The position numbers and the translations under genes are program-made. From the NCBI RefSeq assembly GCF_900187105.1, contig NZ_LT906482.1:1612001-1676000 (forward strand): a DNA stretch of 64,000 bases, given 5' to 3'. Shown here in pieces: positions 54,180-61,834 of this stretch. The first letter of the stretch is position 1, and the number at the start of each line of letters is the position of its first letter. Below the pieces are notes generated by a model. It did no database searches and had not been told where the DNA came from. It saw nothing but the letters and a program-made list of their open reading frames with translations. The stretch is from Eikenella corrodens (GTDB taxonomy: Bacteria; Pseudomonadota; Gammaproteobacteria; Burkholderiales; Neisseriaceae).

Positions 54180-54274
54180 ATTTGAGAGATATGTTGAATA
54201 AAGTGTGAAGAAAGGATGGCATCACCTAGTTTCCCGTCCCAAGCAATGTTAAGAATATATTTTGTTTTATTCAT
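54180..54274 (-). pseudogene. 5' fragment of a glycosyltransferase family 9-like gene
   Basis: Reading leftward from an ATG at 54274 with a TTAGGAGATCAGC ribosome site, about 31 codons give MNKTKYILNIAWDGKLGDAI then LSSHFIQHISQIL, and then run into the IS1016-like fragment. The pattern ILNIAWDGKLGDAILSSHFI resembles the N-terminus of heptosyltransferases (ILVIRxxxIGDxLLSTPxI). Too short for certainty. It suggests that the insertion sequence, or a recombination at it, removed the rest of a lipooligosaccharide gene. Confidence 0.5.
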
Positions 54275-54756
54275 GCTGATCTCCTAATTTATAGATTGGA
54301 AACTATCGGTAACAAAATAGATGCATATTCGAATTAGAAGGGCGTGGAATCCCTCGAATTCTAACTATATTGGAATTCATTCTCGAGCAGTTAATGTATG
54401 CACAATACAGTAACACTATGTATAGTGTTTACTTATAAGCTTGCACACTATGCGCTGTCTGCTTTGGCATTGTGCGTATTGTCCACAGTATACGCTGGAT
54501 TGGCTGAGTCATTTTGTTTGTGTGGCTGGCGGTGGTTTTGTTAAGAATAGTGGGTAATTTAGCTGATAGATTGGTATATTATGATGTCAGATGAGATATT
54601 TTCGTCTTAAATCCTGAAGTGTAACTTATGTATTTTTAGTGGGAAAGCTATGCGCTATTACATACTGGCCTTTCTACTTCGGAAATTGTTGTGCTTGAGA
54701 TGCGAATACGTGGATGGCAATCATCTTTATTTCTAGCCCCTCATCTGTCTCTTGGT
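54275..54756. other. non-coding AT-rich region inside the transposon cargo
   Basis: About 480 bases without a credible gene. It should contain the promoter of the truncated glycosyltransferase fragment. An imperfect inverted repeat around TCGAATTC and GAATTCATTCTCGA lies near 54355-54386. CACTATGTATAGTGTTTAC near 54414 also forms a small palindrome. A short plus-strand frame at 54691 has no family resemblance. Confidence 0.4.
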
Positions 54757-55650
54757 TCACACCATCAAAAACGGCAGCCCGTCTTTGATTTGCTGCTGTC
54801 CCGCCGGGCTGTCGGGCTTAAACTCTTCCTGATAATAACCGATGGTGTTGCTCACCGTCGGAATGCCGTATTCGTTGGTATAACGCACGGGCAGGTGTTG
54901 GTGGGCATGGCCGTGGATGCAGGCCGCAAGCTTTTCAGGTAGCCCGATTTCCGCATCCTCTGCCCACCGTGCAGGCAGTACCGTACCGTAGCCCAAGTCG
55001 GCATCACCGAACAGGCGGCTGGTCGGGTGGTGGGTGAACAATATGTTTTGCACGCCGGACGGGCTGGCACGCAGTGTGTCTTCGATAAAGCATACGCTTT
55101 GATGATGTGCCGCCAACACATCGCGGTACAACAGTTTGGCGTAACGGTTGCCGCGTTTGACCTTGATGTAGCGGTAGTCGCTCAATCTTTGCGCCACCGC
55201 ATATTCGTCCCCATGCGCCACCTGATACCAAAACGGTGCGCCGATAATCTGCACGCGCCCGTTGTCGAGCGTGGCGCACTGGTTGTGCAGGATGCTCATG
55301 TGCGCCTTCAGTATCGGGCTGCCGTCCAGAGCCGCCTGAATCCGTCCGACCACCTTATGCAGCGCGTCGCCGTAATATTCGTGGTTGCCCATCACGTAAA
55401 GCACTCGGTCAAAGCCGTTGTCGGCAATCACGCTTTCCAGAAACGGCACGAAATAGTGGAACTTCCTGGCCTCGGTCAAATCGCCGGCAATCATCAGGAT
55501 GTTGTGTTGCGTTGCAGGCTGCCTATTGCAGCGGAACAGTGGGCGGTAGATTTCGTCTAACACATCGGTTTGCAGCAGCCCGCGTTTGTCGAACAGCCAT
55601 TCCAAGTGGATATCGGAGATGTAATTGAGTTGGACTGTGCGTGTCGGCAT
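54757..55650 (-). CDS. metallophosphoesterase (calcineurin-like), 297 residues
   Basis: A calcineurin-type phosphoesterase with all metal-binding blocks: YISDIHLEW near residue 10, IAGDLTEAR near 54, MGNHEYYGD near 92, LFTHHPTS near 200 and CIHGHAHQHLP near 240. Such enzymes cleave phosphoesters of nucleotides, nucleic acids or proteins with two metal ions; the substrate is not clear. It is divergent from a second metallophosphoesterase 138 bases away. The C-terminal tail ends in FKPDSPAGQQQIKDGLPFLM. Confidence 0.85.
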   Translation of the reverse strand: MPTRTVQLNYISDIHLEWLFDKRGLLQTDVLDEIYRPLFRCNRQPATQHNILMIAGDLTEARKFHYFVPFLESVIADNGFDRVLYVMGNHEYYGDALHKVVGRIQAALDGSPILKAHMSILHNQCATLDNGRVQIIGAPFWYQVAHGDEYAVAQRLSDYRYIKVKRGNRYAKLLYRDVLAAHHQSVCFIEDTLRASPSGVQNILFTHHPTSRLFGDADLGYGTVLPARWAEDAEIGLPEKLAACIHGHAHQHLPVRYTNEYGIPTVSNTIGYYQEEFKPDSPAGQQQIKDGLPFLMV

Positions 55651-55763
55651 AAGAGGGCTTTCTGATATTGTGAATAATTAATGTCAAAACGGGCAGTAAT
55701 TCGTCTGAATGGTTGGGGACGGGAATGATACAATATAAACAAATAGTTTCCCATCTCCCATTA

Positions 55764-55778
55764 CAGGCTACCTGAAAC
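55764..55778. repeat. single eikDUS before a metallophosphoesterase gene
   Basis: AGGCTACCTGAAACC lies ten bases before the ATG at 55788, inside the divergent region between the two phosphoesterase genes. Another (TTTTCAGGTAGCCC) lies in the first gene near 54932. These are far from the transposition genes, which have none that I could find. Confidence 0.65.
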
Positions 55779-55787
55779 CGCATCTCC

Positions 55788-56522
55788 ATGAAAATCCAGC
55801 TCCTTTCCGACACTCACGGCAGCCCCTATGCCCTTCATCCCGAAGCCGATGTGATTGCCCACGCCGGCGATTTCGGCAACGGCTTGGCCGCCATGCGGCA
55901 GTTCCAGGCAGCCTGCAACGAGGCAGGCAAGCCCTATGTCTTTGTGTTGGGCAACCACGATTATTATCATGAAAACATGAGCGATGTGCGCCTGCAATTG
56001 CGCGACGAACCTTATCTGCGCGCGGGTAAAACCGTGCAAATCAACGGTCGGACCTTTGTCGGCGGCACGTTGTTCAGCAATTTCAGGCAGCACCAGGTCA
56101 GCGCCGAACAGTTTGAGCAAAACTGTAATTTGGCGCAGGTTTCCGTGGCCGATTTCGCCTATATTTTTGATTACCTACCCGACAGCCAAAACGAGAGGCG
56201 CATCACGCCCGAGGACTATGTCCGCCTGTACAACGAAGAATGGGCGTGGATACAGCGGTTTCGCGGTGCGGCCAGCACCATCGTCCTGACCCACTTCCCG
56301 CCCAATGCAGCCTGCACCGCCCCGCAGTTTGCCGAATCGCCGCTCAATCCCTATTTCATCAACGATGTGGATTTGACCGGCTTTGCCTACTGGTTTGCCG
56401 GACACACGCACACAGCGATGGATGCCAATATTCAAGGCTGCCGCGTGGTCATCAACCCCTTGGGCTATCCCAACGAAATCGGGCGCAACGGTTATCGGTA
56501 CGGGTATCTGATTGAGGTGTAG
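55788..56522 (+). CDS. metallophosphoesterase (calcineurin-like), 244 residues
   Basis: A second calcineurin-type enzyme with MKIQLLSDTHGSPYAL at the start, HAGDFGNGLAAM, VLGNHDYYHENM, IVLTHFPPNAA and FAGHTHTAMD. It is shorter and only distantly related to its divergent neighbour, keeping the same five blocks in the same order. The pair may act on related phosphoesters. The following gene begins 113 bases later on the same strand, after an inverted repeat. Confidence 0.86.
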   Translation: MKIQLLSDTHGSPYALHPEADVIAHAGDFGNGLAAMRQFQAACNEAGKPYVFVLGNHDYYHENMSDVRLQLRDEPYLRAGKTVQINGRTFVGGTLFSNFRQHQVSAEQFEQNCNLAQVSVADFAYIFDYLPDSQNERRITPEDYVRLYNEEWAWIQRFRGAASTIVLTHFPPNAACTAPQFAESPLNPYFINDVDLTGFAYWFAGHTHTAMDANIQGCRVVINPLGYPNEIGRNGYRYGYLIEV

Positions 56523-56540
56523 CCTTGGCTTGGGGAATTG

Positions 56541-56608
56541 AGCTTCGCAGAAGCTTCAATGAGTGGACCGATGTCTTGGCGCAGCCAAGGCTGAGTTTCT
56601 GCGAAGCT
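56541..56608. repeat. inverted interspersed repeat inside the cargo
   Basis: AGCTTCGCAGAA and TTCTGCGAAGCT are perfect arms around an inner inverted pair (CTTGGC/GCCAAG). The arms are the core of the chromosomal repeat family at 18522 and elsewhere, here without full eikDUS caps. It lies just after the second metallophosphoesterase and may act as a terminator. Confidence 0.75.
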
Positions 56609-56634
56609 AAAAACCACCCTTCAAGAAATACGCC

Positions 56635-57483
56635 ATGTCCAAACCCACCGACAACCCCATCCGATCCGCCCATTCCCACGACTACACCGTTTTCCTCTGC
56701 ATGCTCGCCGATTGGACATTTACGCGCTACCACACGCCCGACCAGCCCGAATACGCCGTGGTGTACGGCACGGTCGCCCAAGACTTCTCGGGGCGTTTTA
56801 CCACCGGCAGCCGAATCCGCACCTCGCCCGTTAGCCAATGGGAATCGCTGTTGGCGCATACGCACAACTCGGTGTATTTCCTGCCGGAAGGTGCAGGCTG
56901 CTTTTGCGATCTGCCCGCGACCGTGCAGCCTACCATAGACAGTTTGGGTGTCGACCCTGCCGAAGCAGCCGCCATCCTGCACAACGCCTTAAAGCAGCCT
57001 GCACCCACCCTACCCGAAACCGCGTACTTCGGCGTGCCGGTCATCCGGCCGGCGGGGCAGAGCGATTGTCCGGTGGTTATGGAACGCCACATCGCCGCCT
57101 TGCCGTTCTACCCGTTTTGGCGGGACAGCAGCATCGGTTCAGCACAAAGCCTGATAGACGGCCAAACCGCCGTTTTCCTGCACGATTGGAACGCGTTCTG
57201 CCGCCTGTTTGTCCGTACCGGTAAACACCGCCATCAAACCGACAACAACAGTAAACAAGCGGCAGACGGGCAATACAGCTATTTCGGTCTGCCCGTTGTT
57301 CGCGTAGCAGAGTTGGGCAATGCATCCACCGTGGCGGAAGCCGACATCGCCAAGCTGCCGTTTTACGCCTATTGGCGCGAAACCGGTGCCTCCGATGTGT
57401 ACCTGCTGGCGGATGGCACGTACGTTGTGCACCTTGCCGACTGGGAAGCCTTCTGTCGACAGTTGGTCTTAGCCGGCAGATAG
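56635..57483 (+). CDS. hypothetical protein with internal duplication
   Basis: A 282-residue soluble protein. The last 170 residues are a tandem duplication: YFGVPVIRPAGQSDCPVVME then ALPFYPFWRDSSIGSAQSLI and AVFLHDWNAFCRLFV, repeated as YFGLPVVRVAELGNASTVAE, KLPFYAYWRETGASDVYLLA and VVHLADWEAFCRQLV. The first 110 residues (DYTVFLCMLADWTFTRYHTP) may be a degenerate related unit. Family unknown to me. It follows the two metallophosphoesterases. Confidence 0.65.
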   Translation: MSKPTDNPIRSAHSHDYTVFLCMLADWTFTRYHTPDQPEYAVVYGTVAQDFSGRFTTGSRIRTSPVSQWESLLAHTHNSVYFLPEGAGCFCDLPATVQPTIDSLGVDPAEAAAILHNALKQPAPTLPETAYFGVPVIRPAGQSDCPVVMERHIAALPFYPFWRDSSIGSAQSLIDGQTAVFLHDWNAFCRLFVRTGKHRHQTDNNSKQAADGQYSYFGLPVVRVAELGNASTVAEADIAKLPFYAYWRETGASDVYLLADGTYVVHLADWEAFCRQLVLAGR

Positions 57484-57533
57484 GGCGGGTAAATGGTAAA
57501 CAGTGCTAGTGGCTTCTACATCTTAGTTATTTA

Positions 57534-59282
57534 TTAGAGTAATTTTTTAATTCCATTCCAAATCCAGTTATTATTCGTCTTTTTAGCTTCTACATGTCTA
57601 AACAACGACATTCTTCCGTTTTTGGAATCAACGTAATCACTACTTACGCCTTCACTTGATATAATCTCAATCAACAGCTTAAATAGATTCTCATCTCGAC
57701 TATAAACATCACATTCGCCTAATAAGAATTGTTGAATGTTTTTTGGTTCGTAAACTATGCTACTAAAGCCAGACCTATCCTTTTTATTTCGAGCTGGAAA
57801 GCTTAGTACAAAGAATTTTCTTTGTTGAACATATACGTTCAATATTAATGCAGCGATTGGATAGTGCAGCATTAAAGAATCAAGGATTTTTTCTAATGAG
57901 ACTAACGTAAAATTATCACTTTTGTTAAGCCCAAGTTTAGGTGTGTACCAATAGACTTCAGCGTCTTGTTCGTAACATAGGCGTTTAGCGTGTTCCCAAA
58001 CGGTATCAAGACGTGATTTCCCTTCGATTTCATTTGTGTTTAGAATATCATAGAAACAGTTAGCAATGCCTGTAAGACCTGTTTTTCCTTGTTTCTCACC
58101 TACACCGTAATTTTCTGGTTCATCGTAGTTTAATAATTTAACCTTACCGCCTTTTTCGGTTTCTCGGGCAAGCGGAATACGGTCAATTACTCGTGCTTCG
58201 CCAAGTAATTTTAAATGTTCAATCACATCAGCTGTCACAAGGTTGTTTACATTATCTAATGCAATATCGAGTTTTTCAAGTTCGTGTTCTCGTTCTTGCT
58301 TTCTCGTTCTGTATTGGGGTTCGCGGTCTTGTTGTCCTTTACCATCTTCACTTGCTTTTATTGCAGAACGGTAATAAAGATTAATTGGCTCGCCCTGCGG
58401 TTGGCTAATTCCTGTAATTTGGCAGCAAAGCACTGAATTTCCTAATTCAATACCGTAGAAAGAAAGTGTGATAGGTTGGTCATGCCAACAAGAAATTCGG
58501 TAGTATGGTTTTTCTTGACCTTTGGAGAGAATAACGTTAGCCATTACGCTTTTCACCACCTTCTTCGTATAAGCGTCATATTTCAAGTGATAAAGAAACA
58601 CTGCATCTTTCGTGGAAAGATTGTTCGGTACGAACACGCCTTTCCCTTCAAAGGATTCATTAAGGCGTAGCTTCTTCTCAACTTCATTCCAGTTATCTGT
58701 AACTAAGATGCGTTTTAACTCGCTCGAATAACCGTAGTGAGCCATGAAGAAGTGTAGCGGATGCAAGATGTAGTACTTATCTTCATCTTTGGAATGAATA
58801 ATCAGCAACTGATTTCCATCACCATTAAAACCATTCAAGAAAGAAGAATGAACATATTTGCTTGCTTCAAATGGGTGAGATTTTTTATCTGAACAAAGTG
58901 ACTTATAAGTCAATCCTTTACCCTTTGAAAAGGAAACTTTGAACTCTTTCAGCTTGAATTTGTATTTCGATTCGCCATTTTTCCAAATACTTCCGAATGG
59001 TACTTTATGTAGGTAGTTGATAGGTAGAGTAATAACAAAGAAGCTTTGATATTCTTTGCCAGTATCCTTATTGATATAGGTAGGTTTGGTTAAATTAATG
59101 AAAGTGACTTCAACGAGTGTTTTAGATTTATCTAGCGATAAACGGTTTTCATACCAAGTAGCAACGTACTCGTGTTCTTTATTGTAAAAGCCACGGAGCA
59201 GTTTATCTTCAAAATACTTTTCTAAATTAAGTGAGCAATACCAGTAAATTCTTTCCAAGTTATTCTCGTTGAAATATGACAT
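57534..59282 (-). CDS. TnsE-like candidate protein at the transposon right end
   Basis: A 582-residue AT-rich protein whose ATG lies 87 bases inside the right end. A GAAAGGAAAGTGG box precedes it. Residues about 1-320 are beta-rich and basic; 325-400 form a charged, linker-like region (RTRKQEREHELEKLDIALDN); 400-582 contain ANCFYDILNTNEIEGKSRLD, QDAEVYWYTPKLGLNKSDNF and VYVQQRKFFVLSFPARNKKD. The last block resembles in layout the C-terminal domain of Tn7 TnsE (FxxFDELLxxL ... LP ... V.R....FVLLEVDASD). No known catalytic motif. TnsE is my inference; another transposon-specific accessory is possible. Confidence 0.55.
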   Translation of the reverse strand: MSYFNENNLERIYWYCSLNLEKYFEDKLLRGFYNKEHEYVATWYENRLSLDKSKTLVEVTFINLTKPTYINKDTGKEYQSFFVITLPINYLHKVPFGSIWKNGESKYKFKLKEFKVSFSKGKGLTYKSLCSDKKSHPFEASKYVHSSFLNGFNGDGNQLLIIHSKDEDKYYILHPLHFFMAHYGYSSELKRILVTDNWNEVEKKLRLNESFEGKGVFVPNNLSTKDAVFLYHLKYDAYTKKVVKSVMANVILSKGQEKPYYRISCWHDQPITLSFYGIELGNSVLCCQITGISQPQGEPINLYYRSAIKASEDGKGQQDREPQYRTRKQEREHELEKLDIALDNVNNLVTADVIEHLKLLGEARVIDRIPLARETEKGGKVKLLNYDEPENYGVGEKQGKTGLTGIANCFYDILNTNEIEGKSRLDTVWEHAKRLCYEQDAEVYWYTPKLGLNKSDNFTLVSLEKILDSLMLHYPIAALILNVYVQQRKFFVLSFPARNKKDRSGFSSIVYEPKNIQQFLLGECDVYSRDENLFKLLIEIISSEGVSSDYVDSKNGRMSLFRHVEAKKTNNNWIWNGIKKLL

Positions 59283-59338
59283 AATCCACTTTCCTTTCAA
59301 TTGTTCAAATAGGTTTAGTGGATTATAAATGATTTACT

Positions 59339-59385
59339 TTACAGTGCGACAGTTATTTGTATCGTTTGACAATAATTTGTATATT
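59339..59385. repeat. Tn7-like right end and its outer flank
   Basis: Read on the minus strand: TGTCAAACGATACAAATAAC then TGTCGCACTGT inward from 59371. Just outside comes TATACAAATTAT before comM homology resumes near 59385. The outside piece looks like a further copy of the ACAAAT core, so the junction may be a rearranged or doubled end. Confidence 0.6.
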
Positions 59386-59884
59386 CAACAACGGCCACCA
59401 AGCTTTCGGCAGCCAATACTTCGGCGCGTTCAATCAGCGCGGCCTGCTCGGCGCTCTCTTGCGGCAAAATAAAACGACGCCGCGCCTGCGTGCTCTGCCA
59501 CACCATGGCCAGCGCACCGCGCACCGGGCGCAGCAGGCCGGACAAGGCCAATTCGCCAGCCAGCTCGTATTTGGCCAATTCTTCGGGCGAAATGGCGATT
59601 TGGCCGGAAGCGGCGAGGATGCCAACGGCAATCGGCAGGTCGAAACGGCCGGATTCTTTGGGCAAATCCGCCGGGGCGAGGTTTACAGTGATTTTTTTGG
59701 CGGGGAAATCGAAGCCGCTTTGGATGATGGCGGCACGCACGCGGTCGCGGCTTTCTTTCACTTCGGTGTCGGGCAGGCCGACGATATTGAACACGGGCAG
59801 GCCGTTGGCCAAGTGGGCTTCCACTTCCACCAAGGGCGCGGCCATGCCGCTGAGCGCCCGGCTGTATACCACCGCCAAACTCAT
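59372..59884 (-). pseudogene. comM: comM (yifB) 5' part, cut by the Tn7-like element
   Basis: About 165 codons of the ComM N-terminal domain: MSLAVVYSRALSGMAAPLVE, NIVGLPDTEVKESRDRVRAA and LAPADLPKESGRFDLPIAVG, ending at AAESLVAVVE near residue 166. After that the frame runs through the transposon end to a stop at 59339. The Lon-protease-like N-terminal domain is complete, but Walker A and the AAA+ core are missing. It begins ten bases after ubiK, the usual neisserial order. The remaining peptide, if made, has no helicase core. Confidence 0.92.
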
Positions 59885-59894
59885 GCCGCGCTTC

Positions 59895-60161
59895 CTATTG
59901 CTGTTCGGAAGGGTTGGGCAGGGCGGCCGGAGCGGCGGCTTCCAGCTTGGCCAGGCGAGCTTCTAAGGCGGCCAGTTTTTCGCGGGTTTTGATGAGCACC
60001 TGCTGTTGGATGTCGAATTCTTCGCGTGTTACCAAATCGAGCTTGCCGAATGTGCTGCCGAGCAGGGTTTTCACGTTTTTTTCCACGTCTTTCACCGGGC
60101 TTTCGGCAATGGCGTTGCCGATTTTTCCGGCGAGTTCGTCGAGGATTTGTTTGGCCAACAT
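59895..60161 (-). CDS. ubiK: ubiquinone biosynthesis accessory factor UbiK
   Basis: An 88-residue protein of the BMFP/YqiC family: MLAKQILDELAGKIGNAIAE at the start, then VKTLLGSTFGKLDLVTREEF and a C-terminal coiled coil (KTREKLAALEARLAKLEAAA). UbiK trimers assist late steps of ubiquinone synthesis with UbiJ. I use the ATG at 60161; upstream in-frame codons are not family-like. Operon with comM. Confidence 0.9.
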   Translation of the reverse strand: MLAKQILDELAGKIGNAIAESPVKDVEKNVKTLLGSTFGKLDLVTREEFDIQQQVLIKTREKLAALEARLAKLEAAAPAALPNPSEQQ

Positions 60162-60233
60162 GGGGTTTCCTTTATTTTTGAAGGGTTGGGATGGGCGCAT
60201 TGTATAAGTGCGGGAATAGGGCGGCAAGCGGTA

Positions 60234-60264
60234 AAAGGCTACCTGAAAAATTTCAGGTAGCCTT
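60234..60264. terminator. eikDUS inverted pair
   Basis: AAAAGGCTACCTGAAAA and TTTCAGGTAGCCTT form a near-perfect palindrome, 12 bases after the DUF4149 gene stop. Confidence 0.83.
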
Positions 60265-60275
60265 CCCAGCCCGAT

Positions 60276-60731
60276 TTATTGCCACTCGAAACGCAGCAGG
60301 CGCATGATTAAAAACAGGCCGAGCAGGCTGACGAGCACATACAGGCTGCTGGACATGCTGTGCCAGAAAGAGAGCTCGCCGCCGAGGAGGTTGGAGAGCC
60401 AATACGTCTGCCCGCCGCGCAGGGCGCGGATAAGCGGCACCAGCGCAAATTGCGAGACGGCCAGCAGCAGCCAGGTGAGGGCGACGATGCGCGAGCTGAG
60501 TTTGCTGCGTTGGCCGTAGCTGCGCTGCTGCGCCGAGAGGCCGGCCAAATAAAGGATGGCCCACACAAACAGCCCGATGTAGTTCACCGCGCTGAACAGC
60601 GCACCGGCCAGGTTGCCGGCCTGCTCTTTGGGCAGAGATTGAAACAATAGCGGCGCCACGCCGTAGCCGGCCAAAAGATATGCGCCAAACCACACGGCAG
60701 CCAACAGGGCCAACACTCGATTTGCAAACAT
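60276..60731 (-). CDS. DUF4149 (TMEM205-like) membrane protein
   Basis: A 151-residue protein with four hydrophobic helices ([60 protein letters not shown] and [20 protein letters not shown]). The [15 protein letters not shown] segment is typical of DUF4149. Its role is unknown. It is divergent from ttcA and precedes ubiK on the same strand with a terminator between them. Confidence 0.82.
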   Translation of the reverse strand: MFANRVLALLAAVWFGAYLLAGYGVAPLLFQSLPKEQAGNLAGALFSAVNYIGLFVWAILYLAGLSAQQRSYGQRSKLSSRIVALTWLLLAVSQFALVPLIRALRGGQTYWLSNLLGGELSFWHSMSSSLYVLVSLLGLFLIMRLLRFEWQ

Positions 60732-60880
60732 TCGTTTCCTTCCTCTGCTTTTTGTTTAAAACGAAACGCAGTGTACCGTATTCTTTGCATACTTTCAGCT
60801 GCCGGGTCGATACTTTACCTGCTATAAAATCAGCCTACATTGCGTTACAATCCCGCACTTTACGTTGCCAACACACCATT

Positions 60881-61834
60881 ATGTCTAATAAGCCCAAACA
60901 CGAACACGAAGCCAACAAACTGCACAAACGCCTGCGCCACGCCGTGGGCCAAGCGATTAACGATTTCAATATGATTGAAGAGGGCGACAAAATCATGGTC
61001 TGCCTCTCCGGCGGCAAAGACAGCTACGCCCTTTTGGACATCCTGCGCCACTTGCAAGCCTCCGCGCCGATCAATTTCGAGCTGGTGGCGGTGAACCTCG
61101 ACCAAAAACAGCCCGGCTTTCCCGAGCACGTGTTGCCGGAGTATCTAACTTCTATCGGAGTGCCGTTCAAAATTGTGGAAGAAGACACCTATTCCACCGT
61201 GAAACGCGTGCTCGATGAAGGCAAAACCACCTGCTCGCTGTGCAGCCGCCTGCGGCGCGGAATTTTGTACCGCACGGCAAAAGAGCTGGGCTGCACCAAA
61301 ATCGCACTCGGCCACCACCGTGACGACATTCTCGCCACCCTTTTTTTAAACATGTTCTACGGCGGCAAGCTCAAAGCCATGCCGCCCAAGCTGGTGAGCG
61401 ACAACGGCGAACACATCGTGATTCGCCCGCTGGCCTATGTGAAAGAAAAGGATTTGATCAAATACGCCGAAATCAAGCAATTCCCCATCATTCCCTGCAA
61501 CCTGTGCGGCTCGCAGCCCAATCTGCAGCGGCAGGTGGTGGGCGAAATGCTGAAAGACTGGGACAAACGTTTCCCCGGCCGCATCGAAAGCATGTTTTCC
61601 GCACTGCAAAACGTGGTGCCCTCGCATTTGGCCGATACCGAACTGTTTGATTTTGCCGGTTTGCAACGCGGTCAGACCCTGAAACACGGCGGCGATTTGG
61701 CCTTCGACAGCGAAACCGTTTCCTTTAACGCCCCGCGCGACGACGAAGACGAAGGGCTACCTGAAAAACCCGCACGCAAAGTGATTAATATTTTGGGCAG
61801 CAAGCCGAAAACCGGAGGCTGCGGTGCGGGATAA
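60881..61834 (+). CDS. ttcA: tRNA 2-thiocytidine(32) synthetase
   Basis: A 317-residue TtcA protein, which thiolates C32 of some tRNAs using ATP and a 4Fe-4S cluster. The PP-loop is [16 protein letters not shown] near residue 46; the cluster Cys are in [12 protein letters not shown] and [13 protein letters not shown]; the ATP site includes [14 protein letters not shown]. The frame opens 201 bases upstream, but the ATG at 60881 starts the conserved protein. Its last bases overlap the next gene. One eikDUS lies in the coding region near 61755. Confidence 0.95.
   Translation: MSNKPKHEHEANKLHKRLRHAVGQAINDFNMIEEGDKIMVCLSGGKDSYALLDILRHLQASAPINFELVAVNLDQKQPGFPEHVLPEYLTSIGVPFKIVEEDTYSTVKRVLDEGKTTCSLCSRLRRGILYRTAKELGCTKIALGHHRDDILATLFLNMFYGGKLKAMPPKLVSDNGEHIVIRPLAYVKEKDLIKYAEIKQFPIIPCNLCGSQPNLQRQVVGEMLKDWDKRFPGRIESMFSALQNVVPSHLADTELFDFAGLQRGQTLKHGGDLAFDSETVSFNAPRDDEDEGLPEKPARKVINILGSKPKTGGCGAG

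Larger units (their letters stand above)
44507..59371. mobile_element. Tn7-like transposon inserted in comM (TnsA-TnsB-TnsC-TniQ type)
   Basis: The left end begins TGTCAAAGTTACAAATA at 44507; the right end, read inward on the minus strand from 59371, begins TGTCAAACGATACAAATA. These match as Tn7-type termini (TGT...ACA). The element holds tnsA, tnsB, tnsC, tniQ and a zinc-finger gene at the left, about 7 kb of cargo, and a convergent TnsE-like gene at the right. The five bases before the left end are ACCGC, which I recall as the duplication flanking AbaR islands in Acinetobacter comM. The right flank is ATAAT, so no duplication remains. Confidence 0.92.

Noticed and set aside
54691-54942. A small plus-strand gene opposite the metallophosphoesterase end
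   Set aside because: It is mostly antisense to the phosphoesterase C-terminus and has no family match.
44502-59376. A five-base target duplication around the Tn7-like element
   Set aside because: The flanks are ACCGC and ATAAT; they do not match, and comM has a deletion at the right side.
59339-59884. An intact short ComM-like protein of 181 residues
   Set aside because: Its last 15 or so codons are transposon end sequence and it lacks the AAA+ core, so it is a truncated gene.
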